From assembly GCF_000753795.1 (NCBI RefSeq), contig NZ_JPEO01000011.1, forward strand, positions 1 through 64,000: DNA of 64,000 nucleotides, in the 5' to 3' direction. A program made the translations under genes and the position numbers. Below, piece after piece: positions 24,331-35,534 of the stretch. This stretch comes from Shewanella mangrovi (lineage in GTDB: Bacteria > Pseudomonadota > Gammaproteobacteria > Enterobacterales > Shewanellaceae). The first letter of the stretch is position 1. Each line of letters begins with the position of its first letter. The notes beneath the pieces are model-generated. The model did not search any database. It had not been told where the DNA came from and saw nothing but the letters and a program-made list of their open reading frames with translations.

Positions 24331-24382
24331 AAAACATCCTTTAAAAAAAATAAAAACCCTTCAATGGGAGAGCAAAAGTAAT

Positions 24383-25453
24383 TCATCCCACTGTAGAAAA
24401 ACTATCAACCCATTGCTCATTGTTTAAATACCAACGAATCGTTTGCTTCAACCCATCCACAAATCCTACTCGAGGAGCAAAACCAAGTTCAGTGATAATT
24501 TTTCGGCAATCGACACCATAACGACGATCATGCCCTGCTCGATCAGTCACATAGGTTATAAGGCTGCTAGCAGACAGTCCCCTCGCATATGGTGAAGCTG
24601 TAAAACGTCTAATGAGTAAAGAATCTGCTGCAAACTCTTCGTCCAGCAATTTACACAACAAGGTTACCGTATCAATGTTACGCCATTCATCCATGCCACC
24701 AATGTTGTAACTCTCACCTATTTCACCTCGCTGCAAAATCAGATCAATGCCTCGACAGTGATCTTCCACGGAAAGCCAATCTCGAATCTGATGACCATCC
24801 CCATATATTGGAATTAGTTTACCTTGAAGAATGTTCGTTATACAAAGAGGTATTAATTTCTCTGGAAATTGATAGTAACCATAGTTGTTAGAACAATTAC
24901 TTATCGTAATCTGCAGGCCATAAGTTTGATGGTATGAACGAACCAAATGATCTGAAGCAGCCTTTGACGCCGCGTACGGAGAATTAGGAGCATATGGCGT
25001 ACTTTCATTGAAAGGTTGATCACTAGGCATCAAAGAACCATAAACTTCATCAGTGGATACATGGTGGAAACGATGTTCTATTGGATTTGCAGGATCAGCG
25101 AGCCAGACTTTTCTAGCTGCCTTTAGCAAACTGTGAGTCCCCACGATGTTGGTCTCAACAAATTTATCTGGTCCCGAAATTGAACGGTCAACATGAGACT
25201 CTGCCGCAAGATGAACCAGAGTATCTATCTGCTCATGACGAAGGAGTGATTCGACTAAATCTGTATCGCAAATATCACCTTTTACAAACCTAAATTTTGG
25301 ACTTTTCATTACCGACTGCAAATTGTCAGCATTGCCCGCATAGGTTAAAGCATCGAGGACTGTGACACTATCATTTGGATGCTGAGCCAACCAATAATTC
25401 ACAAAATTGGTGCCTATAAACCCAGCGCCACCAGTGACGAGTAATCTTTTCAT
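24383..25453 (-). CDS. rfbB: dTDP-glucose 4,6-dehydratase
   Basis: 356 residues from MKRLLVTGGAGFIGTNFVNY (start chosen over an upstream ATG two codons earlier). Motifs: HLAAESHVDRSI, HHVSTDEVYGSL (active-site TDE), YAASKAASDHLVRSYHQTYG and SNNYGYYQFPEKLIPL. It catalyses the second step to dTDP-L-rhamnose. It follows rfbC by 21 bp in the order rfbD-rfbA-rfbC-rfbB on the minus strand. Confidence 0.94.
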   Translation of the reverse strand: MKRLLVTGGAGFIGTNFVNYWLAQHPNDSVTVLDALTYAGNADNLQSVMKSPKFRFVKGDICDTDLVESLLRHEQIDTLVHLAAESHVDRSISGPDKFVETNIVGTHSLLKAARKVWLADPANPIEHRFHHVSTDEVYGSLMPSDQPFNESTPYAPNSPYAASKAASDHLVRSYHQTYGLQITISNCSNNYGYYQFPEKLIPLCITNILQGKLIPIYGDGHQIRDWLSVEDHCRGIDLILQRGEIGESYNIGGMDEWRNIDTVTLLCKLLDEEFAADSLLIRRFTASPYARGLSASSLITYVTDRAGHDRRYGVDCRKIITELGFAPRVGFVDGLKQTIRWYLNNEQWVDSFSTVG

Positions 25454-25474
25454 AAACAATTCCGCTGTATTGAA

Positions 25475-26023
25475 CTACGAAAATGCAACCGCATCAAAAA
25501 ACGATTTGGCGATGCGATCTTTAACAGACAATAACGGAGGGTTCCCCTCTATGAGAGGCCAATTGATTGCAAGCGTTGGGTCATCCCAACTAACAGTATG
25601 TTCGGCACTGGGGTTATAATAATCAGTACAACGATAAACGCATTCAGCATATTCAGTAAGTACATAAAACCCATGAGCAAAACCTGGTGGTACCCAAAGC
25701 TGGCGTTTATTTTCAGCGGAAAGCATTACACCTACCCACTGACCAAAAGTACTCGATGATTGGCGCATATCTACCGCAACATCAAACATCTCACCAGATG
25801 TTACCCGTACTAATTTTCCCTGAACATTCTCAGTCTGATAGTGCAAACCGCGAAGTGTTCCCTGACATGATTTAGAATGGTTATCCTGAACAAAGCTGCA
25901 TTCACTGACATGTTGACGAAACAAGTCATCACGCCAAGTCTCCATAAAAAAGCCACGCGCATCAGCATATACGGTAGGCTCAATGAGTTTGACGTCTGGA
26001 ATTTCGGTTGCGATAACTCTCAT
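25475..26023 (-). CDS. rfbC: dTDP-4-dehydrorhamnose 3,5-epimerase
   Basis: 182 residues, the typical length. Motifs: DARGFFMETWR, FVQDNHSKSCQGTLRGLHYQ (catalytic His in the RGLHYQ strand), GEMFDVAVDMRQSS, WVPPGFAHGFYVL. It acts on the RfbB product in dTDP-rhamnose synthesis. Its start codon shares one base with the rfbA stop (TAATG). Confidence 0.94.
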   Translation of the reverse strand: MRVIATEIPDVKLIEPTVYADARGFFMETWRDDLFRQHVSECSFVQDNHSKSCQGTLRGLHYQTENVQGKLVRVTSGEMFDVAVDMRQSSSTFGQWVGVMLSAENKRQLWVPPGFAHGFYVLTEYAECVYRCTDYYNPSAEHTVSWDDPTLAINWPLIEGNPPLLSVKDRIAKSFFDAVAFS

Positions 26024-26904
26024 TAACTATCCCATTCACTTTCTTGAGCTATACGCATTAGATACTCACCATAACCACTTTTGATTAAAGGCTGAGCCAA
26101 CTCTTCAAGTTGTAGTCTGTCAATAAAACCCATTCGAAATGCCGTTTCTTCAGGGGATGCAACCTTTTGTCCTTGCCGCTTTTCTAAAACTCGTATAAAG
26201 ACGGCTGCATCTAGTAAGGAATCATGAGTACCCGTGTCTAACCAAGCAGCACCGCGACTAAGCTTCTCTACGCGTAATTTACCACGGTTAAGGTAAAGGT
26301 TATTAATATCACTGATTTCCAACTCACCTCGGGCAGAGGGACTAAGCTGCTTCGCTAACGCCACAACGTCATTATCGTAGAAATATAGGCCAGTAACAGC
26401 ATAGTTGGACTTTGGAAGTTTTGGCTTCTCTTCAATCGCTACTGCCATACCTGAGTTATCAAACTCAACGACACCATAGCGCTCAGGGTCCTGCACATAA
26501 TAACCAAAGACAGTTGCACCGTCTTGCTGACTTGCAGCTTGCTGCAAGGTTTTGCTCAGACCGTGACCGTGAAAAATATTATCCCCAAGGATCAAACAGA
26601 CTGCATCATCTCCAATAAACTCCTCAGCAATAAGAAATGCTTGGGCAATGCCATCAGGTGTTGGCTGCAGCGCATATTCAAGCCGGATACCCCACTGCTG
26701 CCCATCAGCCAAAATCGCTTTATAAGTAGCAAGATCTGATGGGGTACAAATGAGTAATATTTCGCGAATGCCCGCTAACATTAAAGTAGTGAGTGGATAG
26801 TAAATCAACGGTTTGTCATATACAGGCAGGAGTTGCTTGTTGACACCGAGAGTTGCAGGGTACAAACGACTTCCACTGCCCCCCGCAAGAATAATGCCTT
26901 TCAT
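26023..26904 (-). CDS. rfbA: Glucose-1-phosphate thymidylyltransferase
   Basis: 293 residues from [20 protein letters not shown]; upstream in-frame ATGs would only add an atypical extension. Motifs: [74 protein letters not shown]. It makes dTDP-glucose, the first committed step of the dTDP-rhamnose pathway, and is usually feedback-inhibited by dTDP-rhamnose. Confidence 0.94.
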   Translation of the reverse strand: MKGIILAGGSGSRLYPATLGVNKQLLPVYDKPLIYYPLTTLMLAGIREILLICTPSDLATYKAILADGQQWGIRLEYALQPTPDGIAQAFLIAEEFIGDDAVCLILGDNIFHGHGLSKTLQQAASQQDGATVFGYYVQDPERYGVVEFDNSGMAVAIEEKPKLPKSNYAVTGLYFYDNDVVALAKQLSPSARGELEISDINNLYLNRGKLRVEKLSRGAAWLDTGTHDSLLDAAVFIRVLEKRQGQKVASPEETAFRMGFIDRLQLEELAQPLIKSGYGEYLMRIAQESEWDS

Positions 26905-26945
26905 TTTAAAACTCATCCATCCCACAAATCCTACAATTATAGAAT

Positions 26946-27836
26946 TTAACTATTAGGTAAATAACCAGATAAATTTGAAAGCGCTAGCTTCCAATCACTC
27001 GGATAGATGCCGAATGTAGTTCTAATTTTACTGCAATCCAAACAGGAATTAGCAGGTCGATTTACCTTGGACGAGTACTGAGTAGAAGAAATGGGCGAAA
27101 GTCTGGGAACCTTCTCAAGGACACCTTGATTTAAGGCTGATTCGAAAATTTGAGTAGCAAATTCATACCAATTCACATAGGGAAATCCAGAAAAATGGAA
27201 AATTCCCCATTCATCAAATTCTGGGTTCAATGTCTGTTTTGCCATCGTCATTAGGGTTGTCGCAATATCATTGGCGTACGTTGGGCCGCCAAGTTGATCA
27301 TTGACAACGCAGATTACATCTCGCTCTAATGATAATTTGAGCATGGATTTTACAAAATTTACGCCTCGCTCACTGAAGACCCACGAAGTTCGTAACACTA
27401 AATAACGACTACAGTTTTCAGCAATAACCATCTCTGCTCTAAGTTTCGATTGTCCGTAAGCAGATAAAGGATTTGGGTGATCTACCTCGTAGTACGGCCC
27501 CACTTTAGCTCCGTCAAAAACATAATCGGTTGAAATATGAATTAACGTAGCCCCTATGGACTCTACTATCCTTGCAAGATTGACAACAGCCAAAACATTT
27601 ACGGCATACGCAGAAGTGGGATCTGATTCAGCGGCATCTACAGCAGTGTATGCCGCCGCATTGATAACACATTTCGGCTTGAATTTAGCAATTAGCGCCT
27701 TCAATTGAATACTATCGGTGATGTCCAACTGATGATGGGTGAATGATACATATGGCATACCAGACTGTTTTAATAGACGTTCGAGGTATGTTCCGATTTG
27801 CCCTCCGGCACCAGTAAGCAAAAAATCAATCACCAT
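26946..27836 (-). CDS. rfbD: dTDP-4-dehydrorhamnose reductase
   Basis: 296 residues. Motifs: [66 protein letters not shown] (catalytic Tyr-Lys), [18 protein letters not shown] and [14 protein letters not shown]. It completes dTDP-L-rhamnose. A terminator-like hairpin lies just upstream of it. Confidence 0.93.
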   Translation of the reverse strand: MVIDFLLTGAGGQIGTYLERLLKQSGMPYVSFTHHQLDITDSIQLKALIAKFKPKCVINAAAYTAVDAAESDPTSAYAVNVLAVVNLARIVESIGATLIHISTDYVFDGAKVGPYYEVDHPNPLSAYGQSKLRAEMVIAENCSRYLVLRTSWVFSERGVNFVKSMLKLSLERDVICVVNDQLGGPTYANDIATTLMTMAKQTLNPEFDEWGIFHFSGFPYVNWYEFATQIFESALNQGVLEKVPRLSPISSTQYSSKVNRPANSCLDCSKIRTTFGIYPSDWKLALSNLSGYLPNS

Positions 27837-27866
27837 GCTATTCCTTATGCCAATCTAGAAATGAAG

Positions 27867-27895
27867 ATGGCCGGCAAGAGCGACTTACCGGCCAT
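27867..27895 (-). terminator. GC-rich hairpin between manB and rfbD
   Basis: ATGGCCGG and CCGGCCAT form a perfect 8-bp stem around a 13-nt loop on the minus strand, after the phosphomannomutase stop. No clear U-run. It separates the fucose-pathway genes from the rhamnose-pathway genes; RfaH-modified polymerase would be expected to read through. Confidence 0.55.
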
Positions 27896-27921
27896 AATTT
27901 CTCAGATATAAACTACTTGAA

Positions 27922-29337
27922 CTAGGTCAGGTTTTGCAATTTTGTTAACGTATCAGCTACCAAAGTTTGAGCAGATTGGACAGAGTCAGATTCAGCGTAG
28001 CACCTAAGTTCTGGCGCATTACCGGATGGGCGCAAATGGACGATATCGCCGTTTTCCAAAGTGATTCTAAAACCATCAACAGTATTTACACTTTCAATGA
28101 TAACAGATGTAAAACCGAGCTTAGACATAAACTCATCCGGCGCCAAGACCGCTTGGGATAAAATAGCTTTGCTTCTCTCGGTAGCAAAATCTTTGATTCT
28201 GTCCGATGCAGTAAAGCGATTAGGCAGTTGTTGTAACAGAGGTACAATACCTTTAGATGCAACATTTAGTACTGCTAATACTGGGAGTAATGCATCACGG
28301 GTAGGTAAAGCTTTAACCATTTTACCTTGAAACTCTATGTCAGATCCCAACAGGAAGCCACCATTAGCTTCAAATCCCGCAACTCTGTTAAAGCGGGATT
28401 TCAATTCAGCAAATGCATCAATCACATAGGGTGAACCAATGCGAGTTCGCTCAACTTCATCAAAATAGCCACATTGTTCAATAGCTGAGTTACAGCTAAC
28501 GGGTACAGAGAGCGCCTGAATACCTAATGCTTTCGCGCATAAAATCCCAAGCACATCGCCGCGCAGCCATTCACCATCTTCACCTGCCAATAAGGGCCTA
28601 TCACCGTCACCATCTGTCGAAAAAAGTATATCTAGTTTATACCGATTAACCCATTCTCTGGCTCTAGCCTTATCTTCATCTGATACCGCTTCAGTATCTA
28701 TAGGCACAAACTGTTCACTCCGCCCAAGAGTAATAACCTCTGCGCCTAAATCAGTGAATAGCTCACGATATATATCTCGTCCGGCACTTGAATGCTCATA
28801 GATACCAATTCTCTTGCCTTTCAAATTAGCATTAGCAAAGACTTTATTACGCTCAATGTACGCCAACTTTGCATCATTCGATATCGTCAGCTCTGGCAAT
28901 GTCGAAAGGGCTTCGAAAGCAATATCAGAGCTAAGTATTGCTTGTTCATCAGCTTTAGTAATCTCGCCATCAGGACGATAAAACTTTAGACCGTTACGAT
29001 CGAATGGAATATGGCTACCAGTGACCATGATGGCAGGAATGCCAAGCGACATGGATTGATGAGCCAAAGCAGGAGTTGGAACCACACCATAGAAAACAGG
29101 TTGAATACCAGCATTCAACGCTGCAGCAGCACATGCCTGAGCCATCTTGTAGCTGCTAGGTCTATTGTCTATAGCAATAGCGATCTTTTTAAATTCAAAT
29201 GACTCTTGGGCTACAGCGAGAAAAGCATGAGTAAAAGCAGCACAAACATCTGGTGTAAAATCAACAACCAGACCTCTCGCGCCGCTAGTACCGAAAGCAA
29301 CATCACTGTTTGAGATTACGTGATTTGAATAAGCCAT
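27922..29337 (-). CDS. manB: Phosphomannomutase
   Basis: 471 residues of the phosphohexomutase superfamily. Motifs: FGTSGARGLVVDF, VTGSHIPFDRNGLKF (phospho-acceptor Ser108 in TGSHIP), STDGDGDRPLLAGEDGEWL (metal loop), GFEANGGFLLGSD and RPSGNAPELRCY (phosphate-binding). It converts mannose-6-phosphate to mannose-1-phosphate for GDP-mannose. It lies 3 bp from manC and serves the GDP-fucose branch. Confidence 0.9.
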   Translation of the reverse strand: MAYSNHVISNSDVAFGTSGARGLVVDFTPDVCAAFTHAFLAVAQESFEFKKIAIAIDNRPSSYKMAQACAAAALNAGIQPVFYGVVPTPALAHQSMSLGIPAIMVTGSHIPFDRNGLKFYRPDGEITKADEQAILSSDIAFEALSTLPELTISNDAKLAYIERNKVFANANLKGKRIGIYEHSSAGRDIYRELFTDLGAEVITLGRSEQFVPIDTEAVSDEDKARAREWVNRYKLDILFSTDGDGDRPLLAGEDGEWLRGDVLGILCAKALGIQALSVPVSCNSAIEQCGYFDEVERTRIGSPYVIDAFAELKSRFNRVAGFEANGGFLLGSDIEFQGKMVKALPTRDALLPVLAVLNVASKGIVPLLQQLPNRFTASDRIKDFATERSKAILSQAVLAPDEFMSKLGFTSVIIESVNTVDGFRITLENGDIVHLRPSGNAPELRCYAESDSVQSAQTLVADTLTKLQNLT

Positions 29338-29340
29338 CAG

Positions 29341-30750
29341 TTAACAACGCCCATACTTATCTTCGAAACGAACAATATCATCTTCACCAAGATATGAACC
29401 TGACTGAACCTCTATGAGCTCTAAAGGCACTTTTCCTGGGTTTTCTAATGCATGCACCGCTGTAATCGGAATATAAACCGATTCATTTTCAGTAAGATAT
29501 TGATCATTACCATCAATAGTGACCTTTGCTGTGCCACTTACTACTACCCAATGCTCAGCACGATGATGATGCATTTGAACAGACAGCTTTGCTCCCGGCT
29601 TAACCGTAATACGTTTCACTTGGAAGCGTTCACCATTATCGACTGAGTCATATTTCCCCCAAGGACGATAAACCTCCCGATGATGCTTCCATTGACTACG
29701 GCCTTCGCTCTTGAGCTGTTCAACGATCTTCTTAACCAGTTGAACATCTGTCTTTTTAGCAACAAGTGTGGCGTCCTTTGTGTCAACCACCACCACATCA
29801 TCTAGTCCGATAGCCGCAATAAGCTTTTCTTGTGAGTGGAAATAAGAATTAGCACAATTAACGGAAATGACGTCACCTTTACAGGCGTTGCCGGATTCAT
29901 CTTTATCACTTATTTCCCACAGTGCCGCCCAGCTACCAACATCACTCCATTGACAATCCATTGGCACAACTACGGCATCTTGGGTTTTTTCCATTACTGC
30001 ATAATCAATAGAATTTTCTGGACACTGACTAAAGGCATCAGCATCAACTCGAATAAAATCTGCATCTTCATTGATATGGGAAATAGCTCTTTCACAAGCA
30101 TTGTAGATATCTGAAGAAAACTTTTTAAGCTCCTCAAGATAACGACTCGCTTTTATCAGAAACATGCCACTGTTCCAGTAGAATTCACCGCTGACTAGAT
30201 AACGTTCGGCAGTAAACAAATCAGGCTTTTCCACAAACTGATCAACTTTATATACGGAATTGTCACCATTGGCATGACCACGCTTAATGTACCCATAACC
30301 GGTTTCAGCAGATGTAGGCACTATGCCGAAAGTAACCAGTTTCCCAGCATCGGCACTAGCAATGGCTTCAATAACCGTATTGCAAAAAGCCTTTTCATCC
30401 TTAATGACATGGTCTGCCGCCAACACCAGCATTAGGGGGTCATAACCTTTTTTCAGTGAATGAAATGCTGCAAGAGCAATAGCTGGCGCAGTATTTTTTC
30501 CTATTGGTTCGAGTAAAATACCGCTGTGCTTTGAATTCGAAAGACGTAACTGTTCAGCCACAGAAAAACGGTGCTCATGATTACAAATAATCAATGGTGG
30601 TTGGTGCTCTAAAGACTCTAGTCTTGCCGCTGTAGCTTGCAGCATTGACAGGTTTCCATGAAGCGTTAGGAATTGCTTTGGGAACAATTGCCTTGATAAC
30701 GGCCACAGTCGCGAACCAGAACCTCCGGCCATGATGACGGGCAATAACAT
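29341..30750 (-). CDS. manC: Mannose-1-phosphate guanylyltransferase / mannose-6-phosphate isomerase
   Basis: 469 residues from [20 protein letters not shown]. The longer ORF start (30792) would run into the gmm gene and lacks support; AAGGAG lies before 30750. Nucleotidyltransferase domain (about 1-290): [23 protein letters not shown]-terminal cupin/isomerase domain: [40 protein letters not shown], metal-binding His cluster. It makes GDP-mannose. Confidence 0.94.
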   Translation of the reverse strand: MLLPVIMAGGSGSRLWPLSRQLFPKQFLTLHGNLSMLQATAARLESLEHQPPLIICNHEHRFSVAEQLRLSNSKHSGILLEPIGKNTAPAIALAAFHSLKKGYDPLMLVLAADHVIKDEKAFCNTVIEAIASADAGKLVTFGIVPTSAETGYGYIKRGHANGDNSVYKVDQFVEKPDLFTAERYLVSGEFYWNSGMFLIKASRYLEELKKFSSDIYNACERAISHINEDADFIRVDADAFSQCPENSIDYAVMEKTQDAVVVPMDCQWSDVGSWAALWEISDKDESGNACKGDVISVNCANSYFHSQEKLIAAIGLDDVVVVDTKDATLVAKKTDVQLVKKIVEQLKSEGRSQWKHHREVYRPWGKYDSVDNGERFQVKRITVKPGAKLSVQMHHHRAEHWVVVSGTAKVTIDGNDQYLTENESVYIPITAVHALENPGKVPLELIEVQSGSYLGEDDIVRFEDKYGRC

Positions 30751-30773
30751 GTAAATCTCCTTAAAATCCCTTA

Positions 30774-31232
30774 TTACTTCTGAACATACCACTTAGTATG
30801 CAAATGGACGTTTTCGGATACTGTAAGTACGTCCTTTGAAAACCAGCCATATTGAGTATGCTGTCCTTTTGGCAGACTATCTAGGTTGATGTCTGCAAGT
30901 AACTCATATCCTAAAACGACATAGTGCGTAGAAAATGCGGAGTCAGAAAAATTATCAGGATAGAAATGCTCGAACACACCGATGAACTTAGCCTGGCTTT
31001 CGGGAATAGAGACGCCTAGTTCCTCCATAGTCAGACGGATAAACGCCTCTTTAATACTCTCATCCTTAAGTATACGTCCCCCAGGAACAAACCAATATCC
31101 TTGGGCAGGACGATTGGTACGTTGGCCTAGTAGATAATTTCCATTTGTATCTTTAACAACCAAATCTATTGATATCAAAGGCGTGCTACGAACAACCTGA
31201 ATAAATTCACACTCTGGCAGTTTCAATATCAA
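30774..31232 (-). CDS. gmm: GDP-mannose mannosyl hydrolase (Nudix)
   Basis: 152 residues. The Nudix-like box [20 protein letters not shown] followed by [10 protein letters not shown] is the divergent Gmm form, lacking one of the canonical glutamates, as in known Gmm proteins. It hydrolyses GDP-mannose or GDP-glucose to the sugar and GDP, probably tuning the GDP-mannose/GDP-fucose pool. It overlaps fcl by 4 nt, the usual gmd-fcl-gmm order. Confidence 0.9.
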   Translation of the reverse strand: MILKLPECEFIQVVRSTPLISIDLVVKDTNGNYLLGQRTNRPAQGYWFVPGGRILKDESIKEAFIRLTMEELGVSIPESQAKFIGVFEHFYPDNFSDSAFSTHYVVLGYELLADINLDSLPKGQHTQYGWFSKDVLTVSENVHLHTKWYVQK

Positions 31233-32188
31233 CCTCGAAAATCATCCAAATGGTTTAAAAACCACTGGTAGGTACTTTTTAAGCCATCTTCAAGCTTTAT
31301 GCTGTAACTCCACCCCATCTGCCGCAAACGAGATACATCCATAAGTTTACGCGGTGTACCATCAGGTTTAGACGCATCAAACACAATATTGCCTTGAAAC
31401 CCGACTACTCGAGCTAAGGTTTCAGCCAACTCCTTAATTGAACAATCTTCACCCGTTCCAACATTGATATGGGAAAGCATAGGCTCAGAGTTGGCTTCGT
31501 ATGTTTCTTTGTCGAGATCCATAACAAAAACTGATGCCGCAGCCATATCGTCAACGTAAAGGAATTCACGCTTGGGAGTACCAGAACCCCAAACAGAAAT
31601 TTGAGAAGCATCCGCTAACTTTGCCTCATGAAAGCGACGCATCAAAGCGGGGACTACATGAGAATTCTGTGGATGAAAATTATCGTTAACACCATACAGA
31701 TTGGTAGGCATAACACTTCGATAGTCACGCCCATATTGACGGTTATAAGACTCACATAACTTAATGCCAGCTATTTTAGCTATAGCGTAAGGTTCATTTG
31801 TTGGCTCAAGTACACCTGTCAACAAGGCAGATTCCTTCATAGGTTGCTCGGCGAGTTTGGGATAAATACAGGAGGAACCTAGAAACAACAGTTTTTGAAC
31901 ACCATGTAAATGGGCAGCTTGGATGATATTCGTTTGGATTACTAAATTATTATAAATAAATTCAGCAGGATAACTATTGTTAGCAACAATTCCGCCAACC
32001 TTAGCCGCAGCAAGATAGACTTCATCGATTTTTTGATCACAAAAGAAGCGGTTCACCGCTTCTTGATCCAAGAGATCAAGCTCATTTCTACTTCTGGTGA
32101 TAACTTCAATACCAGATCGTGCATACAATTGCCTAGCAATTGCAGAACCCACCATACCATTATGTCCGGCGACAAAAACCCTTTTCAA
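31229..32188 (-). CDS. fcl: GDP-L-fucose synthase
   Basis: 319 residues. Motifs: [78 protein letters not shown] (catalytic Tyr-Lys), [14 protein letters not shown]. It epimerises and reduces the Gmd product to GDP-L-fucose, the donor for the GT11 fucosyltransferase in this cluster. 2-bp gap to gmd. Confidence 0.95.
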   Translation of the reverse strand: MKRVFVAGHNGMVGSAIARQLYARSGIEVITRSRNELDLLDQEAVNRFFCDQKIDEVYLAAAKVGGIVANNSYPAEFIYNNLVIQTNIIQAAHLHGVQKLLFLGSSCIYPKLAEQPMKESALLTGVLEPTNEPYAIAKIAGIKLCESYNRQYGRDYRSVMPTNLYGVNDNFHPQNSHVVPALMRRFHEAKLADASQISVWGSGTPKREFLYVDDMAAASVFVMDLDKETYEANSEPMLSHINVGTGEDCSIKELAETLARVVGFQGNIVFDASKPDGTPRKLMDVSRLRQMGWSYSIKLEDGLKSTYQWFLNHLDDFRG

Positions 32189-32190
32189 AG

Positions 32191-33324
32191 TTAGTCCTCC
32201 AATGACAATGAGACATCGTGTCCATGGGATTTCAAAAGCGCATAACGTCTAGCATTTTCAAGATCTGAAGCAACCATTTCGGAACACATTTGTTCAACAG
32301 TAATTTCAGGTACCCAACCAAGTTTAGCTTTAGCCTTAGAGGGATCTCCTAATAATGTTTCAACTTCTGCAGGTCTGAAATATCGAGGATCAACACGGAC
32401 AATTACATCCCCGACGTTGACACCTATAACTTTATCACCGGCGATGGAGATAACCGTAGCTATTTCATCCACACCGGAACCACTGAATTCAAGTTCAATA
32501 CCAAGTTCTTTTGCCGATAAACGCACAAACTCGCGGACAGAAATTTGCTTGCCTGTTGCAATGACGAAATCTTCGGGTTGATCCTGTTGAAGCATCATCC
32601 ACTGCATACGAACATAATCTTTTGCATGCCCCCAATCACGTAGAGAGTCCATGTTACCTAGATACAAACATTTTTCTAGACCTTGCGAAATATTGGCTAA
32701 AGCGCGGGTAATTTTGCGAGTCACAAAAGTCTCACCACGGCGTGGTGATTCGTGATTAAAGAGAATTCCGTTACAAGCATACATACCATACGATTCTCGA
32801 TAGTTAACGGTGATCCAATAAGCATATAATTTAGCTACGGCATAGGGAGAACGAGGATAGAAAGGAGTTGTTTCTTTCTGCGGAATTTCCTGAACTAGAC
32901 CATAAAGCTCAGAAGTAGAAGCCTGATAAAAACGAGTCTTTTTCTCCAGACCACAAATGCGAATCGCTTCTAAGAGACGTAGCGTTCCCATCGCATCAAC
33001 ATCTGCTGTGTACTCAGGTGATTCGAAAGAAACAGCCACGTGAGACATTGCACCGAGATTATATACTTCATCAGGTTGGATTTCCTGAATAAGGCGGACA
33101 AGGTTAGAGGTATCAGTAAGATCACCATAGTGAAGAACAAAATTAGCATTGCCTTCATGTCGATCTTGATAAATATGGTCAACACGATCAGTATTGAAAG
33201 ATGAAGATCTACGCTTTATACCATGAACTTCATATCCTTTTTCTAGCAGCAACTCAGCTAAATAAGAACCGTCTTGACCGGTTACACCAGTAATTAAAGC
33301 AACTTTTCCTTCATGACGACGCAT
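32191..33324 (-). CDS. gmd: GDP-mannose 4,6-dehydratase
   Basis: 377 residues. Motifs: [94 protein letters not shown] (catalytic Tyr-Lys), [17 protein letters not shown]. It removes water from GDP-mannose, the first step to GDP-fucose. Confidence 0.95.
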   Translation of the reverse strand: MRRHEGKVALITGVTGQDGSYLAELLLEKGYEVHGIKRRSSSFNTDRVDHIYQDRHEGNANFVLHYGDLTDTSNLVRLIQEIQPDEVYNLGAMSHVAVSFESPEYTADVDAMGTLRLLEAIRICGLEKKTRFYQASTSELYGLVQEIPQKETTPFYPRSPYAVAKLYAYWITVNYRESYGMYACNGILFNHESPRRGETFVTRKITRALANISQGLEKCLYLGNMDSLRDWGHAKDYVRMQWMMLQQDQPEDFVIATGKQISVREFVRLSAKELGIELEFSGSGVDEIATVISIAGDKVIGVNVGDVIVRVDPRYFRPAEVETLLGDPSKAKAKLGWVPEITVEQMCSEMVASDLENARRYALLKSHGHDVSLSLED

Positions 33325-33332
33325 ATCAAAAT

Positions 33333-34082
33333 TTACCTTTTAAAAAAGAAATAAAAAAAACGGATAGAAAAAGGGATAATTAATTTTGGATTATTCAATG
33401 TCCGCCTAAATAACACAGCTAACATGTCAGCATAAGAAGACTTCTTCCCTTTACTTTGAGATTTATGAACTCTATAGTTGATAAGAAACTGAGGTAGATT
33501 ATAAGCTTTGATTTTTTTATTGAATATTAAATCAGTCCACAACTCATAATCCTGAGCGTTTTTGAATCCCTTATACCCCCCAGTACTATAGAGTACAGAC
33601 TTTCTAAACATAACTGCGGGGTGACAAAAAACATTAGAAAATGCAAGTTTATAACTAATAGATTTATGGTCAATAGGGTAAGTAATTTTTTTTAAAAAAC
33701 TTCCACTAGAGTCAATAACATTACAAAAACTACCTACAAGAGAGTAATCGCTATTTTTCTCTAAAAACTCGTATTGTTGTGCTAATCGTGAAGGGAGACT
33801 AACATCATCTGCATCCATACGAGCTATATACTTGCCTTTAGCGATATCTATTCCTAAGTTCAAGTTATAGCTGAGATTACTGATATTAGAGTTAAGGAGA
33901 ACTAATCTGTCATCTAATTTACAGTAATCAGCAATCAACGATTGAGCAGATTCTGGTGCATTATTCAAAACTACAATCAACTCAAATTCATGAAACGTTT
34001 GGGACAATATACTATCAACAGCCTCTTTTAAAAAGTCAGCTGAGTTAGCACACAATATAACAGAGATATGAACATTATTTCC
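33333..34082 (-). CDS. Glycosyltransferase family 2
   Basis: 249 residues from [20 protein letters not shown] (an ATG at 34127 lies well inside the upstream gene). GT-A features: [38 protein letters not shown] (DADD metal/nucleotide site), [31 protein letters not shown] (catalytic D). A C-terminal basic hydrophobic end suggests membrane contact. Adds one sugar of the O-unit; donor unknown. It overlaps the DUF1919 gene by 8 nt and is AT-rich. Confidence 0.88.
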   Translation of the reverse strand, partial: GNNVHISVILCANSADFLKEAVDSILSQTFHEFELIVVLNNAPESAQSLIADYCKLDDRLVLLNSNISNLSYNLNLGIDIAKGKYIARMDADDVSLPSRLAQQYEFLEKNSDYSLVGSFCNVIDSSGSFLKKITYPIDHKSISYKLAFSNVFCHPAVMFRKSVLYSTGGYKGFKNAQDYELWTDLIFNKKIKAYNLPQFLINYRVHKSQSKGKKSSYADMLAVLFRRTLNNPKLIIPFSIRFFYFFFKR

Positions 34083-34716
34083 CATTAATCCAACCAACCA
34101 AATCAAAATACTCCAAATATTCTGCAAACAAAACTATCACGCCTACAGCATCCTGATTACTATATTTTTGACACCAAACAAGACTTTTAATATCAGAATG
34201 TAATTTAGATGAGAATAAAACCTTATTTTTATATGGTAAACTGTCAAATAAAACCATATCGTCATAACTAACCAAATCTCGATCAGTCATTGTGAAATAT
34301 ATATTGTCGAAATTGACTCTCGTAATTCTACTGACCCATTTCTCCTTTGCAATATCAAAATTGTCATAATGTAAAAAATGCAACTCAATATCACCCAACT
34401 TACCTACCGGATAATTAAAATCATCAACCCATTTACTACTAGCAGCTTCCTCCAAATCCAATTCAAGATAATGATTCAAATTACTACAAAATTTTATGTA
34501 ATCGCTTCCATAAAAAAAAAGCCCAATAGTTGGAGAATTAAATGGTAAATTGAAGTCTTTATAGATAGAACCAGCAAGGCAATTATCAGAAATTATTGTA
34601 AAGTCTCTATTCAATATTCTACCGCCAGTTAGAAAAGTCATCCTATACTTCTTTAAAATTAAGTTAGCAATCTTTCTATAAACTTTAAAAAAAAATTTCA
34701 TATAAAACCTAATCAA
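34075..34716 (-). CDS. DUF1919-family protein
   Basis: 213 residues. FTIISDNCLAGSIYKDFNLP, SPTIGLFFYGSDYIKFCSNL, GDIELHFLHYDNFDIAKEKW and KNKVLFSSK are the DUF1919 pattern, seen in exopolysaccharide and O-antigen clusters. The biochemical role is not established; a transferase acting on the glycan is a common guess. The gene overlaps the fucosyltransferase by 4 nt. An internal ATG (MKFFF) is a possible start. Confidence 0.8.
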   Translation of the reverse strand: MIRFYMKFFFKVYRKIANLILKKYRMTFLTGGRILNRDFTIISDNCLAGSIYKDFNLPFNSPTIGLFFYGSDYIKFCSNLNHYLELDLEEAASSKWVDDFNYPVGKLGDIELHFLHYDNFDIAKEKWVSRITRVNFDNIYFTMTDRDLVSYDDMVLFDSLPYKNKVLFSSKLHSDIKSLVWCQKYSNQDAVGVIVLFAEYLEYFDLVGWINGK

Positions 34717-35534
34717 TTTTCAACAGAAGTCCAATCTGAAAGTGACAAATTCCTTTCATCATCCGTATAATATCTAACGGGGTAAAAAACATCTGTAGCA
34801 GATGACAATAAAGCAGCCCATATACTGAAGGTACTATTCGCAACACAAATATTTTCACCACATGATATTAATAATAAATCAAGGTAAGATTTATCTCCGT
34901 TATTATGATCAACAAAGACAGTGTCTTGAGGAAAAATCCCTGATTCTTTACACCAAACAATATCATTGGAAAACACATATACTTTATTGAGCGTCGAACG
35001 TTCCAAAACCCTTTTGTAATATGAAGAAGAGCAAACCGCGTAATAAGAATTAGCGCTGAGGTAATCTCCCCTTCTAACGTGTAAACATAAGCCTAAATTA
35101 TTTTTTATTTCGTTCATTAATAAATAATTTTTGTTATCAATAAATTCGGAACGAAAAGATATCATTTTTGAATATGACCGGGCTGTATTCATATTTTGGA
35201 AATAACCAAAATAAAATGGCAAAATTCCTTTGCCGAAATCGGTACTAAAAATACAAACTTTACTAAACGAAATTTTTTTTAATAACTTATGAAATACAAT
35301 TAGAAATAAAGTAAAAATAGAACTCTTAAAAACAACTCCATCAATAGTTTTTAATTTATCCAATTCAAAATCAACTATAGTTTGCTTTAATATCTTTGAT
35401 TGAAAAAAAGACGAATCCACGATAGATGTATCAACTATTATATCAGAACGAGTTCTTTCATGTAAATATAATGCATGAGTAAGCTGAAAAAGTTGATTGC
35501 CAAGACCACCATTTAATATGACTCTACTTTTCAT
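34713..35534 (-). CDS. Alpha-1,2-fucosyltransferase, family GT11
   Basis: 273 residues. N-terminal RVILNGGLGNQLFQLTHALY, the conserved LGLCLHVRRGDYLS (about 150-165, the HxRRxDY GDP-fucose motif), VYVFSNDIVWC, and the C-terminal NSTFSIWAALLSS. GT11 enzymes transfer L-fucose from GDP-Fuc to the 2-OH of galactose, making the H-type structure. GDP-fucose genes lie just downstream. It overlaps both neighbours by 4 nt and precedes (in map order) a GT6 transferase. Confidence 0.92.
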   Translation of the reverse strand: MKSRVILNGGLGNQLFQLTHALYLHERTRSDIIVDTSIVDSSFFQSKILKQTIVDFELDKLKTIDGVVFKSSIFTLFLIVFHKLLKKISFSKVCIFSTDFGKGILPFYFGYFQNMNTARSYSKMISFRSEFIDNKNYLLMNEIKNNLGLCLHVRRGDYLSANSYYAVCSSSYYKRVLERSTLNKVYVFSNDIVWCKESGIFPQDTVFVDHNNGDKSYLDLLLISCGENICVANSTFSIWAALLSSATDVFYPVRYYTDDERNLSLSDWTSVEN